Below, piece by piece: positions 16,866 through 25,119 of a DNA stretch of 64,000 nucleotides. Within the stretch, counting starts at the first letter, position 1. Each line of letters begins with the position of its first letter. The notes beneath the pieces were generated by a model. The model was given only the letters and a program-made list of their open reading frames with translations, was not told the origin of the DNA and did not search any database. A program made the position numbers and the translations under genes. This DNA comes from Hyphomonadaceae bacterium JAD_PAG50586_4 (lineage in GTDB: Bacteria; Pseudomonadota; Alphaproteobacteria; Caulobacterales; Aquidulcibacteraceae): contig CP096134.1 in the NCBI GenBank assembly GCA_023242925.1, forward strand, positions 620,001 through 684,000. Reading direction: 5' to 3'.

Positions 16866-17373
16866 GCTGCTGCCCAGCATGCGCGCGTTTGCGCGTTCGC
16901 TGACGCATAACCCCGCCCAAGCCGACGACCTCGTGCAGGACACGTTGGTCAAAGCTTTGGCGAATGTCGAACGCTTTGAGCCGGGCACAAATCTTCGCGC
17001 ATGGCTCTTCACCATCCTGCGCAATCATTATTACTCGCAGCTGCGCAAGCTGAAGCGTGAGGTCGAGGATGCTGACGGCAAGTTCGCCGCCCGCATCGCG
17101 GTGCGTCCTGAGCAGGATGGCAATGTCGATCTCGAAGACTTCAAGGTCGCGTTTGCGCAATTGGCGCCGGATCACCGTGAAGTATTGACGCTCGTGGGCG
17201 CCTCTGGCTGCTCCTATGAAGAAGCCGCACAGATCTGCGGCTGCGCTGTGGGCACCATCAAAAGCCGCGTGAACCGCGCGCGCAAAAAGCTCGCCGACAT
17301 GCTTGGTCTCGATGACGAGGGTCAACCGATCCCTAGCGAAGGGCGGTTGGTTCAGGATACAGCCAGCGTGTGA
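16825..17373 (+). CDS. ecfG: ECF sigma factor EcfG, general stress response
   Basis: The 182-residue sigma factor has region 2 (MRAFARSLTHNPAQADDLVQ, DTLVKALANVERF, NLRAWLFTILRNHYYSQLRK) and region 4 (DHREVLTLVGASGCSYEEAA, GTIKSRVNRARKKLADML). This is the typical EcfG (ECF15) composition, recognising GGAAC-N16/17-CGTT promoters. The GTG start at 16825 follows GAGGAG by seven bases and lies inside nepR. Its stop overlaps the GTG of the kinase (GTGTGAAG), so nepR, ecfG and the kinase form one operon. Confidence 0.95.
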   Translation: MSAAPQAFKTELIELLPSMRAFARSLTHNPAQADDLVQDTLVKALANVERFEPGTNLRAWLFTILRNHYYSQLRKLKREVEDADGKFAARIAVRPEQDGNVDLEDFKVAFAQLAPDHREVLTLVGASGCSYEEAAQICGCAVGTIKSRVNRARKKLADMLGLDDEGQPIPSEGRLVQDTASV

Positions 17374-19079
17374 AGCCGCTCGACGAACGCCGATTTTCTT
17401 TCTGGCCCCGCGCATTGTCTTTGAAGTCAATGCGCGGGCGTATGGCCTTGCTTTTGGGCCTCGCCATGCTGCCGGCTGGCGCAATCGCCATGCAGGTCGG
17501 CCTGAACGCCGTCAACGCGCGCGAAGCGGCGTACGAAGAACAATTGGGACGTCGCGCATTGCAATCTATCTCAGTCGAACGCAGCGCGATCGACGAAGTG
17601 CGCGAGATGCTACGCGTGCTTTCCACCACGCCGGCGCTTCAGCAAATCGAAACCGTCGATTGTCGCACTTGGCTGGGCGAAGTCGTTGAACGCTATCCGT
17701 ACGTCGCGGCGATTTCGATTTCGCAGGACGACGGCACGATCCTCTGCAGCGTTCCGCATGTGCCGCGGAATTATCAGGCGCCCATCACACCCCTGCGCCA
17801 GCGTGCGCTGGCGCGCGACGCCTTCACTATCGGCTACGTCGATCGCGGCGCTCTGACCGGCCAGCCGATCCTCGGGGCATTTGAACCCATTCGCGCTGAC
17901 GGCCGTCGCGTCGGCTTTGTTGGCGCCTCGATTTCTCTCTCGCACTTACGCAACGTGCTGGATCGCAGCCGTGCGCTGACCGGCGCGCGCTCTGCGATCA
18001 TGGATTCCGAAGGTCGCGTGGTGGTGCAATCCGCACCTCAGGAATCAGATCGAGACCCTGTTGGTTTGCCAAGCGCCGAGCAGGTGCGTGACCACCTTGG
18101 GCCCGATCCCATTTTTGTTTCAGTCGAGAACGGCTCAGCCGTGATCGTGCCGCTCTTTGCGCCTGATCTCTACGCCGTGATGTCGTGGCCGCCTGAGCGG
18201 CCCAATTGGCAACGCTGGTTGGCGTTGGCGCTTACGTTGATCGCGCCGCTGGTGATCTGGGCGCTGGCGGTCGCGGCGGGTTGGTTTGCCATAGAGGTCT
18301 TCGTGGCCCGCCCGCTTTCAAGTCTCGAGGGGGCGGCGCGCGGCTATGCACGCGGCGAGGATGTCGCCGATCCACCGGCTTTGCGAAGCGCGCCGGAGGA
18401 AATTCGTTCGCTCCGCCGAACGCTGGCGGCGATGGCGAAAACGCTGCGTGGCCGCGAAGCGCGGCTGGTGGAGGCGCTAGCCGAGGAGCGCGCGCTGCTG
18501 CGCGAAGTGCACCATCGCGTGAAGAACAACCTGCAGATGGTCGCGAGCCTTCTCAACATCCAAGCCCGCAGCGCCCGCGATGATAGCGAAGCGTGGGGCC
18601 TCGCGCGTGCGCATGATCGTGTGCAGTTGCTCGCGCTCGTGCACCAGAAAATCTATTCTTCCGGCGAGCTGCGTGAGCTGCGCTTAGACGAGCTGGCCGC
18701 CGAAATCGCGCGCCAATTGCTACAGTCGCGAGGCGCCTCGGCGAAAGACATCAATCTGGTTATGCAATTGGATGAGGCGCGCGCCGATGTGGATCGGGCG
18801 GTGCCCTTGACGTTCCTGATCGGGGAGGGCGTCTCGATGGCGCTCGACGCGCTCGCCGACACTGGGCCCGTGGAGATGCGTCTCTTCGTGCAACAGGATG
18901 CCGATGGCATGGTGCGTTTCGCGATCGATTCCGACATCGATACGGAGCGCGCGGGCGCGCCTGGGCCTGGCGCGCGTTTGATTGACGCATTCGCACGTCA
19001 ATTGGGCGCCACGATCGGCCGCGATCCAGAGCGGCCCTTCATGCATTGGGTGTGTGTGCCGCCCGGGGCGACCGCCTAA
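17370..19079 (+). CDS. PhyK-like sensor histidine kinase (HWE/HisKA_2)
   Basis: The 569-residue membrane kinase has a first transmembrane helix at about residues 24-44 (MALLLGLAMLPAGAIAMQVG) and an extracytoplasmic sensor region of about 240 residues containing a Cys pair (VDCRTW, TILCSV). A second helix lies at about 283-312 (ALALTLIAPLVIWALAVAAG), followed by a HAMP-like linker and a HisKA_2 phosphoacceptor box LLREVHHRVKNNLQMVASLL. The catalytic region is degenerate (LIGEGVSMALDALADTG, PGPGARLIDAFARQLGA), as is usual for HWE/HisKA_2 kinases. Position after ecfG makes it the likely PhyR kinase, activating the stress response. Confidence 0.87.
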   Translation: MKPLDERRFSFWPRALSLKSMRGRMALLLGLAMLPAGAIAMQVGLNAVNAREAAYEEQLGRRALQSISVERSAIDEVREMLRVLSTTPALQQIETVDCRTWLGEVVERYPYVAAISISQDDGTILCSVPHVPRNYQAPITPLRQRALARDAFTIGYVDRGALTGQPILGAFEPIRADGRRVGFVGASISLSHLRNVLDRSRALTGARSAIMDSEGRVVVQSAPQESDRDPVGLPSAEQVRDHLGPDPIFVSVENGSAVIVPLFAPDLYAVMSWPPERPNWQRWLALALTLIAPLVIWALAVAAGWFAIEVFVARPLSSLEGAARGYARGEDVADPPALRSAPEEIRSLRRTLAAMAKTLRGREARLVEALAEERALLREVHHRVKNNLQMVASLLNIQARSARDDSEAWGLARAHDRVQLLALVHQKIYSSGELRELRLDELAAEIARQLLQSRGASAKDINLVMQLDEARADVDRAVPLTFLIGEGVSMALDALADTGPVEMRLFVQQDADGMVRFAIDSDIDTERAGAPGPGARLIDAFARQLGATIGRDPERPFMHWVCVPPGATA

Positions 19080-19103
19080 CATTGCCTTCCAAATCTAGAG
19101 CAC

Positions 19104-19132
19104 AAAAATTCGAGGCCGCGTGAGCGGCCCCG
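19104..19132 (-). terminator. terminator after the DUF883 gene
   Basis: The minus strand forms cggggccgc-tcac-gcggcctcg, then aattttt. It sits between the convergent kinase and DUF883 genes and has the T run only on the minus strand. Confidence 0.6.
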
Positions 19133-19161
19133 AATCGGTAGTTCGACGCTGGCGCCAAAAT

Positions 19162-19494
19162 TTAGCGGCGGCGGCCCGTCAGGATGAGCCCAAGCAGCAA
19201 GCCTGCGCCCGCCGCAATGCCGACCGAAGCGCCAGGATGCTCACGCACCTTATCGCCGACGTAGGCCACACTTTCGCTTGCGCGCGTGCTCATTGAGCCG
19301 CGCATCTTCTGCAGGCGCACACCCGTGTGCTTCACTTCATCACGCGCCGCCTTGCTGGCGGCGTCAGCAAGCTTGCCGACGTCCTTACGCAATTCCGTAA
19401 AATCTTCCATCACGTCATTCGCCCGTGCACGGACCGCGTCGCGCGCGGCGCCATTGCGCTTATTGCGACCGACGGTTTCGAACGTTTGTGCCAT
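19162..19494 (-). CDS. DUF883/ElaB-YqjD-family membrane-anchored protein
   Basis: The 110-residue protein is a long amphipathic helical N-terminal part (NDVMEDFTELRKDVGKLADA, ASKAARDEVKHTGVRLQKMR) and a single C-terminal membrane anchor ending VGIAAGAGLLLGLILTGRRR, the hallmark of the YqjD/ElaB family. E. coli members bind ribosomes at the inner membrane in stationary phase; a stress role is likely here. The ATG at 19494 gives MAQTFETVGR and follows AAGGAG. An EcfG-type promoter lies 56 bp upstream. Confidence 0.85.
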   Translation of the reverse strand: MAQTFETVGRNKRNGAARDAVRARANDVMEDFTELRKDVGKLADAASKAARDEVKHTGVRLQKMRGSMSTRASESVAYVGDKVREHPGASVGIAAGAGLLLGLILTGRRR

Positions 19495-19549
19495 GTTCGT
19501 CTCCTTCGTTGTTTCATAGCGCGGCGAGGCCCGCCGCAAGCTCATTCTA

Positions 19550-19574
19550 AACCCATGCCGCAGCGCGAAGTTCC
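19550..19574 (-). promoter_or_regulatory. EcfG-type promoter of the DUF883 gene
   Basis: On the minus strand ggaac (19570-19574), 16 nt, ggtt (19550-19553). The -10 differs from CGTT by one base. It is 12 bp from a divergent EcfG promoter at 19587. Confidence 0.6.
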
Positions 19575-19586
19575 GTGCGCAGAGCA

Positions 19587-19612
19587 GGAACACACGGCAA
19601 ATCGCACACGTT
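19587..19612 (+). promoter_or_regulatory. EcfG-type promoter of the first DUF1328 gene
   Basis: ggaac (19587-19591), 17 nt, cgtt (19609-19612), 37 bp before the ATG of the small membrane protein at 19649. An exact consensus match. Confidence 0.72.
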
Positions 19613-19648
19613 CATTCGACAGTCCCAACATCGAATGGAGATTGGCTC

Positions 19649-19822
19649 ATGCTGAGCTGGGCGCTTATCTTTTTCATTCTTGCTTTGGTTGCCGGCTACC
19701 TCGGCTTCGCTGGCCTCGCCGGTATGGCCGCGAGCATCGCGCAAATCTTGTTCTGGATATTCTTGGCCGTGCTGGTCGTCGGCTTCGTGATGCGCGCACT
19801 GCGCGGTCAATCGGTGACATGA
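19649..19822 (+). CDS. DUF1328 (YtjA-like) small membrane protein, copy 1
   Basis: A 57-residue protein, [20 protein letters not shown] then AGLAGMAASIAQILFWIFLA and a Val/Phe-rich second span with an Arg-containing tail. Two short transmembrane hairpin segments and the GxxGFxGlAg pattern identify the DUF1328/YtjA family, whose function is unknown. A strong EcfG-type promoter precedes it, so expression under general stress is expected. A second copy lies 1.15 kb downstream (20972). The stop is followed within 2 nt by the ATG of the next gene. Confidence 0.85.
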   Translation: MLSWALIFFILALVAGYLGFAGLAGMAASIAQILFWIFLAVLVVGFVMRALRGQSVT

Positions 19823-19823
19823 G

Positions 19824-20270
19824 ATGAATCTTGTCGAACTCGTCATTGGCGCACGGCCGCGTTGGCTTATCGACGCGCCGCCGCAAAACGTGAGATGGCG
19901 CCAAGCGCGGTCCAAGCCCACAATGCCAGTAAGGGCTTGGCGCGCGGAAGGCGATACACACGTCGAAACTGGTGGCGGTGCGCTTGTGGCGCATGGCGGT
20001 GAAGACTACATCGTCCAGTACGAAGATGGCGCGCGCGCCGTGGTGCGCGACGACATCTTCGAACGCACCTACACATCCCTAGGCGGCGGCGTGTTCGAGA
20101 AACGCACGGACATCGTGCTCGATTACTTTGTTCTCGATCGCGATGCTGTTGTTGAAACGCTCGAAGGCGAGCAGCACGCCAAGCGTGGCGATTGGGTGAT
20201 GAAGGGCGTGGCCGGCGAATTATGGCCGGTGCCGCGCGCCAAAGCGCGGGAGAAATACGAACGCCTATGA
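19824..20270 (+). CDS. hypothetical protein with PGDYG-like C-terminal motif
   Basis: The protein is up to 148 residues long. The conserved-looking part starts around residue 35 (VRAWRAEGDTHVETGGGALV, GGEDYIVQYEDGARAVVRDD, IFERTYTSL) and ends GDWVMKGVAGELWPVPRAKA, resembling the PGDYG motif of small uncharacterised proteins. The start is uncertain: ATG at 19824 almost abuts the DUF1328 gene, but ATG at 19923 removes a poorly conserved N terminus. No signal peptide or membrane segment. It may share the stress-controlled transcript with DUF1328. Function unknown. Confidence 0.6.
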   Translation: MNLVELVIGARPRWLIDAPPQNVRWRQARSKPTMPVRAWRAEGDTHVETGGGALVAHGGEDYIVQYEDGARAVVRDDIFERTYTSLGGGVFEKRTDIVLDYFVLDRDAVVETLEGEQHAKRGDWVMKGVAGELWPVPRAKAREKYERL

Positions 20271-20285
20271 AGGAGTCCATGGCCG

Positions 20286-20916
20286 ATGTTTAACCTCCCC
20301 CATTGCCGTATGAGCCAACAGCGCTCGAACCGCATATGTCGAAAGAGACGCTGGAATTTCACCACGGCAAACACCACGCCGCGTACATCAAGAACATGAA
20401 TGCGGCTTTGGCTGAGCGCGCCGATGCGCCGAAGACGGTGGAGGGGTTGTTCAGCTCGCCGTGCGCGAGAACAACAAGAAGCTCTTCAACAACGCCGCGC
20501 AAACCTGGAATCACGGCTTCTTCTGGCAAAGCATGACGCCCACACCGCAGGGCGATCTCCAAGGCGACTTGAAGCTCGCGATCGAAAAGGCGTTCGGCTC
20601 GCTGCAAGCCTTCCGCGAGCAATTCGTCGCGCAAGGCGTCGGCCACTTTGCTTCAGGCTGGGTTTGGCTCGTCAGCGACAAGTCCGGCGCTGTGAAGCTC
20701 GTCGATCTGCACGACGCCGACACGCCGATCGTAGAGATCGGTACGGTCCCGCTGCTTGTCTGCGACGTGTGGGAGCACGCCTATTACATCGATTATCGTA
20801 ACGAGCGCCCGAAGTTCGTGACCACCTTCGTCGAGAAACTCGCCAATTGGCGTTTCGCCGAAGCGCAATACGACGCCGCGCGCAAAGGCGAAACCGGTTG
20901 GCAATTTCCAACCTAA
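20286..20916 (+). CDS. sodB: superoxide dismutase, Fe-type (two frame breaks)
   Basis: The repaired protein of about 210 residues starts [20 protein letters not shown], with metal ligands in [31 protein letters not shown], and [20 protein letters not shown] (Asp and His). FFWQSM and ASGWVWL favour the Fe-type. The enzyme converts superoxide to hydrogen peroxide and oxygen. Frame breaks lie in the C5 run at 20296-20300 and in the TT at about 20450 (between EGL and [10 protein letters not shown]). The ATG at 20286 gives the canonical start. The stop region contains an EcfG-type promoter for the next gene. Confidence 0.94.
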
Positions 20917-20941
20917 GGAACCCGCGCCCAGCCTCAGCGTT
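20917..20941 (+). promoter_or_regulatory. EcfG-type promoter of the second DUF1328 gene
   Basis: ggaac (20917-20921), 16 nt, cgtt (20938-20941). It starts immediately after the sodB stop codon and is 30 bp upstream of the next ATG. Confidence 0.72.
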
Positions 20942-20971
20942 TGTTCAGCATCTCAATCTGGAGGACGTTCA

Positions 20972-21136
20972 ATGCTCAGCTGGGCGCTTATTTTCTTCGT
21001 TGTTGCGATTATCGCAGCGGTCTTCGGCTTTGGCGGCATCGCGTCCGCGTCGGCCGGCATCGCGCAAATCCTGTTCTTCCTGTTCCTCGTTCTGTTCGTG
21101 GTGTCGCTCATCATGGGCATGGCGCGGCGAGGGTGA
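20972..21136 (+). CDS. DUF1328 (YtjA-like) small membrane protein, copy 2
   Basis: A 54-residue paralogue of the protein at 19649: [40 protein letters not shown] and a C-terminal Arg pair. Both start with the same seven residues and share the two-span pattern. CTGGAGGA precedes the ATG at 20972. Its own EcfG-type promoter overlaps the end of sodB. Convergent to the LysR gene, whose stop is 3 nt away. Confidence 0.85.
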   Translation: MLSWALIFFVVAIIAAVFGFGGIASASAGIAQILFFLFLVLFVVSLIMGMARRG

Positions 21137-21138
21137 AG

Positions 21139-22035
21139 CTAACGACCGGCGCGCGGCTTGGGCGGCAAAAGTTCCGCCCGCCGCGCCGCCACGGTTTCGC
21201 GCAACCAGCGATGCACCGCTTTGGTGCGCGCGTTCTCCACGACGTCCCGGTGCGTGCCGAGCCACCACCGGCGCGTCAGCCGCACTGACGGCAACACACG
21301 CTTCAAGCTCGATCCCACAAGAAAACACGGCAGCACGCCAATGCCACCCGCATTGGCGATAATTTCGTGTTGCGCGCGGATCGATGAACTGGAGAGCGAC
21401 GGCCGCAAATTCGGCGCGATGGCTTCGAGATAACGAAGCTCTTCGGCGTACACGAGATCATCCATATAGCCGACGATGTCATGATCTTGCAGATCTTGCG
21501 CGCTCTCTGGCGTGCCGCATCGCTTCAAATACGCGGCCGATGCGTAGAGCCCCAAATGATAATCCGTCAGCGGCTCCACCACCAAGCGCGCGCCCTTCGG
21601 CTCCGCCAACGTTACGACTACATCGACCTCACGCTTGGTGGGTGAAAGAAAACTCGGCTGCGCCGCGAGCTCGATCCACAACGTCGGGTACGCCGCATGC
21701 AGCGCAGGTAGCGCCGGCGCCAGGATCGCGGTGCCAAAACCCTCCGACGCACTGATCCGCACCGTGCCGCCGACCACGTTGGATTCCGCGGCGTGCGACA
21801 CCGCCTCCATCGCCGCTTCCGCTTCGCTCGCCGCTACCAATAAGCGCGCGCCGGCCGCTGTCAGCTGAATCCCGCTCGGCGAGCGCACGAACAAGGTCGA
21901 TTTCAGCGCCGTTTCCAGCCGCGCCAGCCGGCGGCCCACCGTGGCCGCATCGATCCCCAAGCGCTGTGCAGCACCCGCCAGCGTGCCGGCCCTGGTCGCC
22001 GCCAGGAAGAGCCTGAGATCGTCCCAATCGTACAT
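21139..22035 (-). CDS. LysR-family transcriptional regulator
   Basis: The 298-residue protein has an N-terminal winged helix-turn-helix (MYDWDDLRLFLAATRAGTLA, AAQRLGIDAATVGRRLARLE) and a LysR effector domain (GTVRISASEGFGTAILAPAL, DVVVTLAEPKGARLVVEPLT). It is divergent from mmsA over about 95 bp, so it is the likely regulator of the valine-degradation genes. The effector is unknown. Confidence 0.9.
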   Translation of the reverse strand: MYDWDDLRLFLAATRAGTLAGAAQRLGIDAATVGRRLARLETALKSTLFVRSPSGIQLTAAGARLLVAASEAEAAMEAVSHAAESNVVGGTVRISASEGFGTAILAPALPALHAAYPTLWIELAAQPSFLSPTKREVDVVVTLAEPKGARLVVEPLTDYHLGLYASAAYLKRCGTPESAQDLQDHDIVGYMDDLVYAEELRYLEAIAPNLRPSLSSSSIRAQHEIIANAGGIGVLPCFLVGSSLKRVLPSVRLTRRWWLGTHRDVVENARTKAVHRWLRETVAARRAELLPPKPRAGR

Positions 22036-22130
22036 AGCGCCAGCGCACCGCCATCCTGCAAAAACGCATTACCAGTATTGCACACTTAGGCGTATGGGAA
22101 GGCCGACAGCTCAAACCGAGGAAACGCCCC

Positions 22131-23627
22131 ATGCGCGCCATCGAACATTTCGTCTCCGGCAAGGCCCTGATCGGCGCCGCCGGTCGCCACAGCGATGTCT
22201 TCAACCCCAATACCGGCGCCGTGCAGGCCCGCGTCGCCCTTGCGAATGCGCGCGAGATCGACGCCGCCGTCCAATCCGCCGCCAAAGCTTTTCCCGGCTG
22301 GGCGTCGACCAATCCGCAGCGTCGCGCGCGCGTGATGTTCGCGTTCAAGCAGCTCGTCGAAAAGAACATGGACGACCTCGCGCATCTCTTGTCGTCCGAG
22401 CACGGCAAGGTGATCGCCGATTCCAAGGGCGACATTCAGCGCGGCCTCGAAGTGATCGAATTCGCTTGCGGCATCCCGCATGCGCTGAAGGGCGAATACA
22501 CTGAAGGCGCTGGCCCCGGCATCGACGTCTATTCGATGCGCCAGCCGCTCGGCGTGGTCGCCGGCATCACGCCGTTTAACTTTCCCGCCATGATCCCGAT
22601 GTGGATGTTCGGCGTCGCCATCGCCACGGGCAACACCTTCATTCTGAAGCCGAGCGAGAAAGACCCTTCCGTCCCGGTGCGGCTCGCTGAGCTGATGATG
22701 GAAGCCGGCGCCCCCGAAGGCGTGCTCAACGTCGTCCACGGCGATAAGGAAGCCGTCGACGCCATCATCGCGCATCCGGAAATCAAAGCGATAAGCTTCG
22801 TCGGCTCGTCCGACATCGCGCACTACATTTATAGCCACGGCACAGCGAACGGTAAGCGCGTGCAAGCGATGGGTGGCGCCAAGAACCACGGCATCGTTCT
22901 GCCCGACGCTGATCTCGACCAAGTCGTGAAGGATCTCGTCGGCGCAGCCTACGGCTCGGCCGGCGAACGCTGCATGGCGCTGCCGGTTGTTGTGCCTGTC
23001 GGCAAGAAAACCGCCGATGATCTGCGCGAACGCCTGATCCCGGAAATCGAGCGCCTCAAAGTCGGCATCTCCACCGATGCTGATGCGCAATATGGCCCCG
23101 TCGTCAGCGAAGCGCACAAGCGCAAGGTCGAAGATTATATCGGCCTTGGCGCGAAAGAGGGCGCCGAGCTCGTGCGCGACGGCCGCGGCTTCAAGCTGCA
23201 AGGCTACGAGAACGGCTTCTTCGTTGGCCCGACGCTGTTCGATAAAGTCACCACCGAAATGCGCACCTACAAGGAAGAAATCTTCGGACCGGTGCTGCAA
23301 ATCATGCGCGCCGAGAATTTCGAGGAAGCGCTCGCGCTGCCCAGCCAGCACCAATACGGCAATGGCGTCGCCATCTTCACCCGCAACGGCCGCGCCGCGC
23401 GCGAGTTTGCGCAACGTGTGAACGTCGGCATGGTCGGCATCAACGTGCCGATCCCGGTGCCGGTTGCTTATCACACTTTCGGCGGCTGGAAGCGCAGCGC
23501 CTTCGGCGACACCAACCAGCACGGCATGGAAGGCGTGAAGTTCTATACCAAGGTGAAAACCGTGACGGCCCGCTGGCCCGAAGGCGACGTCGGCGACCAG
23601 AGCTTCGTCATTCCGACGATGCGGTGA
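22131..23627 (+). CDS. mmsA: CoA-acylating methylmalonate-semialdehyde dehydrogenase
   Basis: The 498-residue aldehyde dehydrogenase has MRQPLGVVAGITPFNFPAMI, FVGSSDIAHYIYSHG, GGAKNHGIVLPDADL and the catalytic Cys in SAGERCMALPVVVPVG, the motif that distinguishes the CoA-dependent MmsA subgroup from ordinary ALDHs. It converts methylmalonate semialdehyde to propionyl-CoA at the end of valine (and thymine) breakdown. It heads a valine operon with a hydrolase and mmsB downstream and is divergent from a LysR gene. Confidence 0.96.
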   Translation: MRAIEHFVSGKALIGAAGRHSDVFNPNTGAVQARVALANAREIDAAVQSAAKAFPGWASTNPQRRARVMFAFKQLVEKNMDDLAHLLSSEHGKVIADSKGDIQRGLEVIEFACGIPHALKGEYTEGAGPGIDVYSMRQPLGVVAGITPFNFPAMIPMWMFGVAIATGNTFILKPSEKDPSVPVRLAELMMEAGAPEGVLNVVHGDKEAVDAIIAHPEIKAISFVGSSDIAHYIYSHGTANGKRVQAMGGAKNHGIVLPDADLDQVVKDLVGAAYGSAGERCMALPVVVPVGKKTADDLRERLIPEIERLKVGISTDADAQYGPVVSEAHKRKVEDYIGLGAKEGAELVRDGRGFKLQGYENGFFVGPTLFDKVTTEMRTYKEEIFGPVLQIMRAENFEEALALPSQHQYGNGVAIFTRNGRAAREFAQRVNVGMVGINVPIPVPVAYHTFGGWKRSAFGDTNQHGMEGVKFYTKVKTVTARWPEGDVGDQSFVIPTMR

Positions 23628-23708
23628 TAGACGCGTCCTTTTCAGGTTTTAAGTTGGGCCAGCAAATAAGCGAACCCAGCTTGCAAGCTAAAATATGACG
23701 AGGCCGTC

Positions 23709-24035
23709 GTGACGCTCGAAGCGCTCTTGGTGCTGTTAATGCCCCTGGCGGCGCTTGTGTACCTGATTGGACCAATGTTTCCCATTGGAGCACTTGTACG
23801 CCGAACTGAATGGTTGCTGGCTGCGTGCATCGCCGTCGTTTGCTACGTGTTACCCCCTGTTTTGCTGTTTTCGACGTTCTGGTGGCTGTTAGATTTCTCG
23901 TCGGGCACAACGCTTATGGTCAGCTTGGCTCTATTCGGACCGGCCGCCGTGGCGGTGACCACGGCAATCCTTATTTTAGTTGCATATGGTTTCTTGTGGC
24001 GCTTTGGATTGCTGCCGCGCGGGAGATTGGTTTGA
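23709..24035 (+). CDS. hypothetical small membrane protein inside the valine operon
   Basis: A 108-residue protein with a GTG start and three hydrophobic segments (LLVLLMPLAALVYLIGPMF, WLLAACIAVVCYVLPPVLLF, AVAVTTAILILVAYGFLWRF). No family was recognised. Codon use is richer in TTG, TTA, GTT and TTT than its neighbours and the stretch is visibly less GC-rich, which could mean recent acquisition. Its stop codon overlaps the TTG start of the downstream hydrolase, so it is co-translated with the operon despite having no obvious catabolic role. Confidence 0.6.
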   Translation: MTLEALLVLLMPLAALVYLIGPMFPIGALVRRTEWLLAACIAVVCYVLPPVLLFSTFWWLLDFSSGTTLMVSLALFGPAAVAVTTAILILVAYGFLWRFGLLPRGRLV

Positions 24036-25102
24036 CTGAAATCCTCACCTCCACCAACGCCGGCCTAGCCCGCATCACGCTCAACCGCCCCGCAGCCCTC
24101 CACGCGCTCAACACGCAAATGTGCCGCGACATGATCGCAGCACTCCAAGGCTGGCGCGATGATGAGAGCGTGCGCGTGATCATGATCGACCACGCTGAAG
24201 GCACACGCGGCTTTTGCGCGGGCGGCGATATCCGCATGTTGGCCGAAAGCGGGAAGGGCGACGCCGCCGCGGCGCGCGACTTCTTCTACACCGAATATCA
24301 GCTCAATCATTTGCTGTTCACATACCCGAAGCCGATCGTCGCTTTGATCGACGGCGTCACGATGGGCGGCGGCGTCGGCATTTCGATGCCCGCGCGCTTC
24401 CGCATCGCTACTGAGAACACGACCTACGCCATGCCCGAAACTGGCATTGGCTTGTTTCCCGATGTCGGCGGCGGCTGGTATTTGCCGCGCAAGCCGGGCG
24501 CTGTCGGCATGTGGCTGGCACTCACCGGTGCGCGCCTGAAAGCCGCCGATTGCCTCATCGCCGGCATCGCCACGCATTACATGCCGACCGAAATTCTGGG
24601 GGCCGCCCGCGCGCAAATCGCCGGCGCCGCGCAAACCCACGATCCCGAACGCGCGCTCGCTAGCGGCCTTGAAGCGCTGAGTGAAGGCGCCGGCCGCCCC
24701 AAAGAACTCACGCCCGAGAACCTCGACCGCATCAACCGCATCTTCGCGGCCGATAGCGTCGAAGCCATCGTCGCAGCGCTCGAAGCCGATGGCTCAGATT
24801 GGGCCAAAGCCCAACTCGCCACGCTCGCAACCAAATCACCGCAAACGTTGAAGGTCGCCTTTCGCCAACTCCGTGAAGGCGCCGCCATGCCAAGTTTCGC
24901 CGACGAGATGCGTCAGGAATACGCGATCGGCGCGCGCGTCGTGCAGCGCCACGATTTCATCGAAGGCGTCCGCGCGCTGATCGTCGACAAAGACAACAAA
25001 CCCCAATGGAACCCAGCCACGCTCGAAGGCGTCACCGATGCGATGCTGGATGAGATTTTTGCGCCGTTGCCGGAAGGCGAAGCCTGGAAGCCGTTGGCCT
25101 GA
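24032..25102 (+). CDS. 3-hydroxyisobutyryl-CoA hydrolase
   Basis: The 356-residue crotonase-fold protein has LARITLNRPAALHALNTQMC, GTRGFCAGGDIRMLAESG, DGVTMGGGVGISMPARFRIA and MPETGIGLFPDVGGGWYLPR. The Glu in PETGIGLFPDVG and the length (about 350, longer than hydratases) identify the hydrolase that frees 3-hydroxyisobutyrate from CoA in valine catabolism. The TTG at 24032 is chosen because GGGAGA precedes it and translation then starts TEILTSTNAG. It overlaps the upstream membrane protein and is 17 nt before mmsB. Confidence 0.92.
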   Translation: MTEILTSTNAGLARITLNRPAALHALNTQMCRDMIAALQGWRDDESVRVIMIDHAEGTRGFCAGGDIRMLAESGKGDAAAARDFFYTEYQLNHLLFTYPKPIVALIDGVTMGGGVGISMPARFRIATENTTYAMPETGIGLFPDVGGGWYLPRKPGAVGMWLALTGARLKAADCLIAGIATHYMPTEILGAARAQIAGAAQTHDPERALASGLEALSEGAGRPKELTPENLDRINRIFAADSVEAIVAALEADGSDWAKAQLATLATKSPQTLKVAFRQLREGAAMPSFADEMRQEYAIGARVVQRHDFIEGVRALIVDKDNKPQWNPATLEGVTDAMLDEIFAPLPEGEAWKPLA

Positions 25103-25119
25103 GATTTAGGAGTGAACAC

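Noticed and set aside
22086..23522. A 478-codon open frame antisense to mmsA
   Set aside because: High-GC antisense shadow; mmsA has all ALDH motifs.
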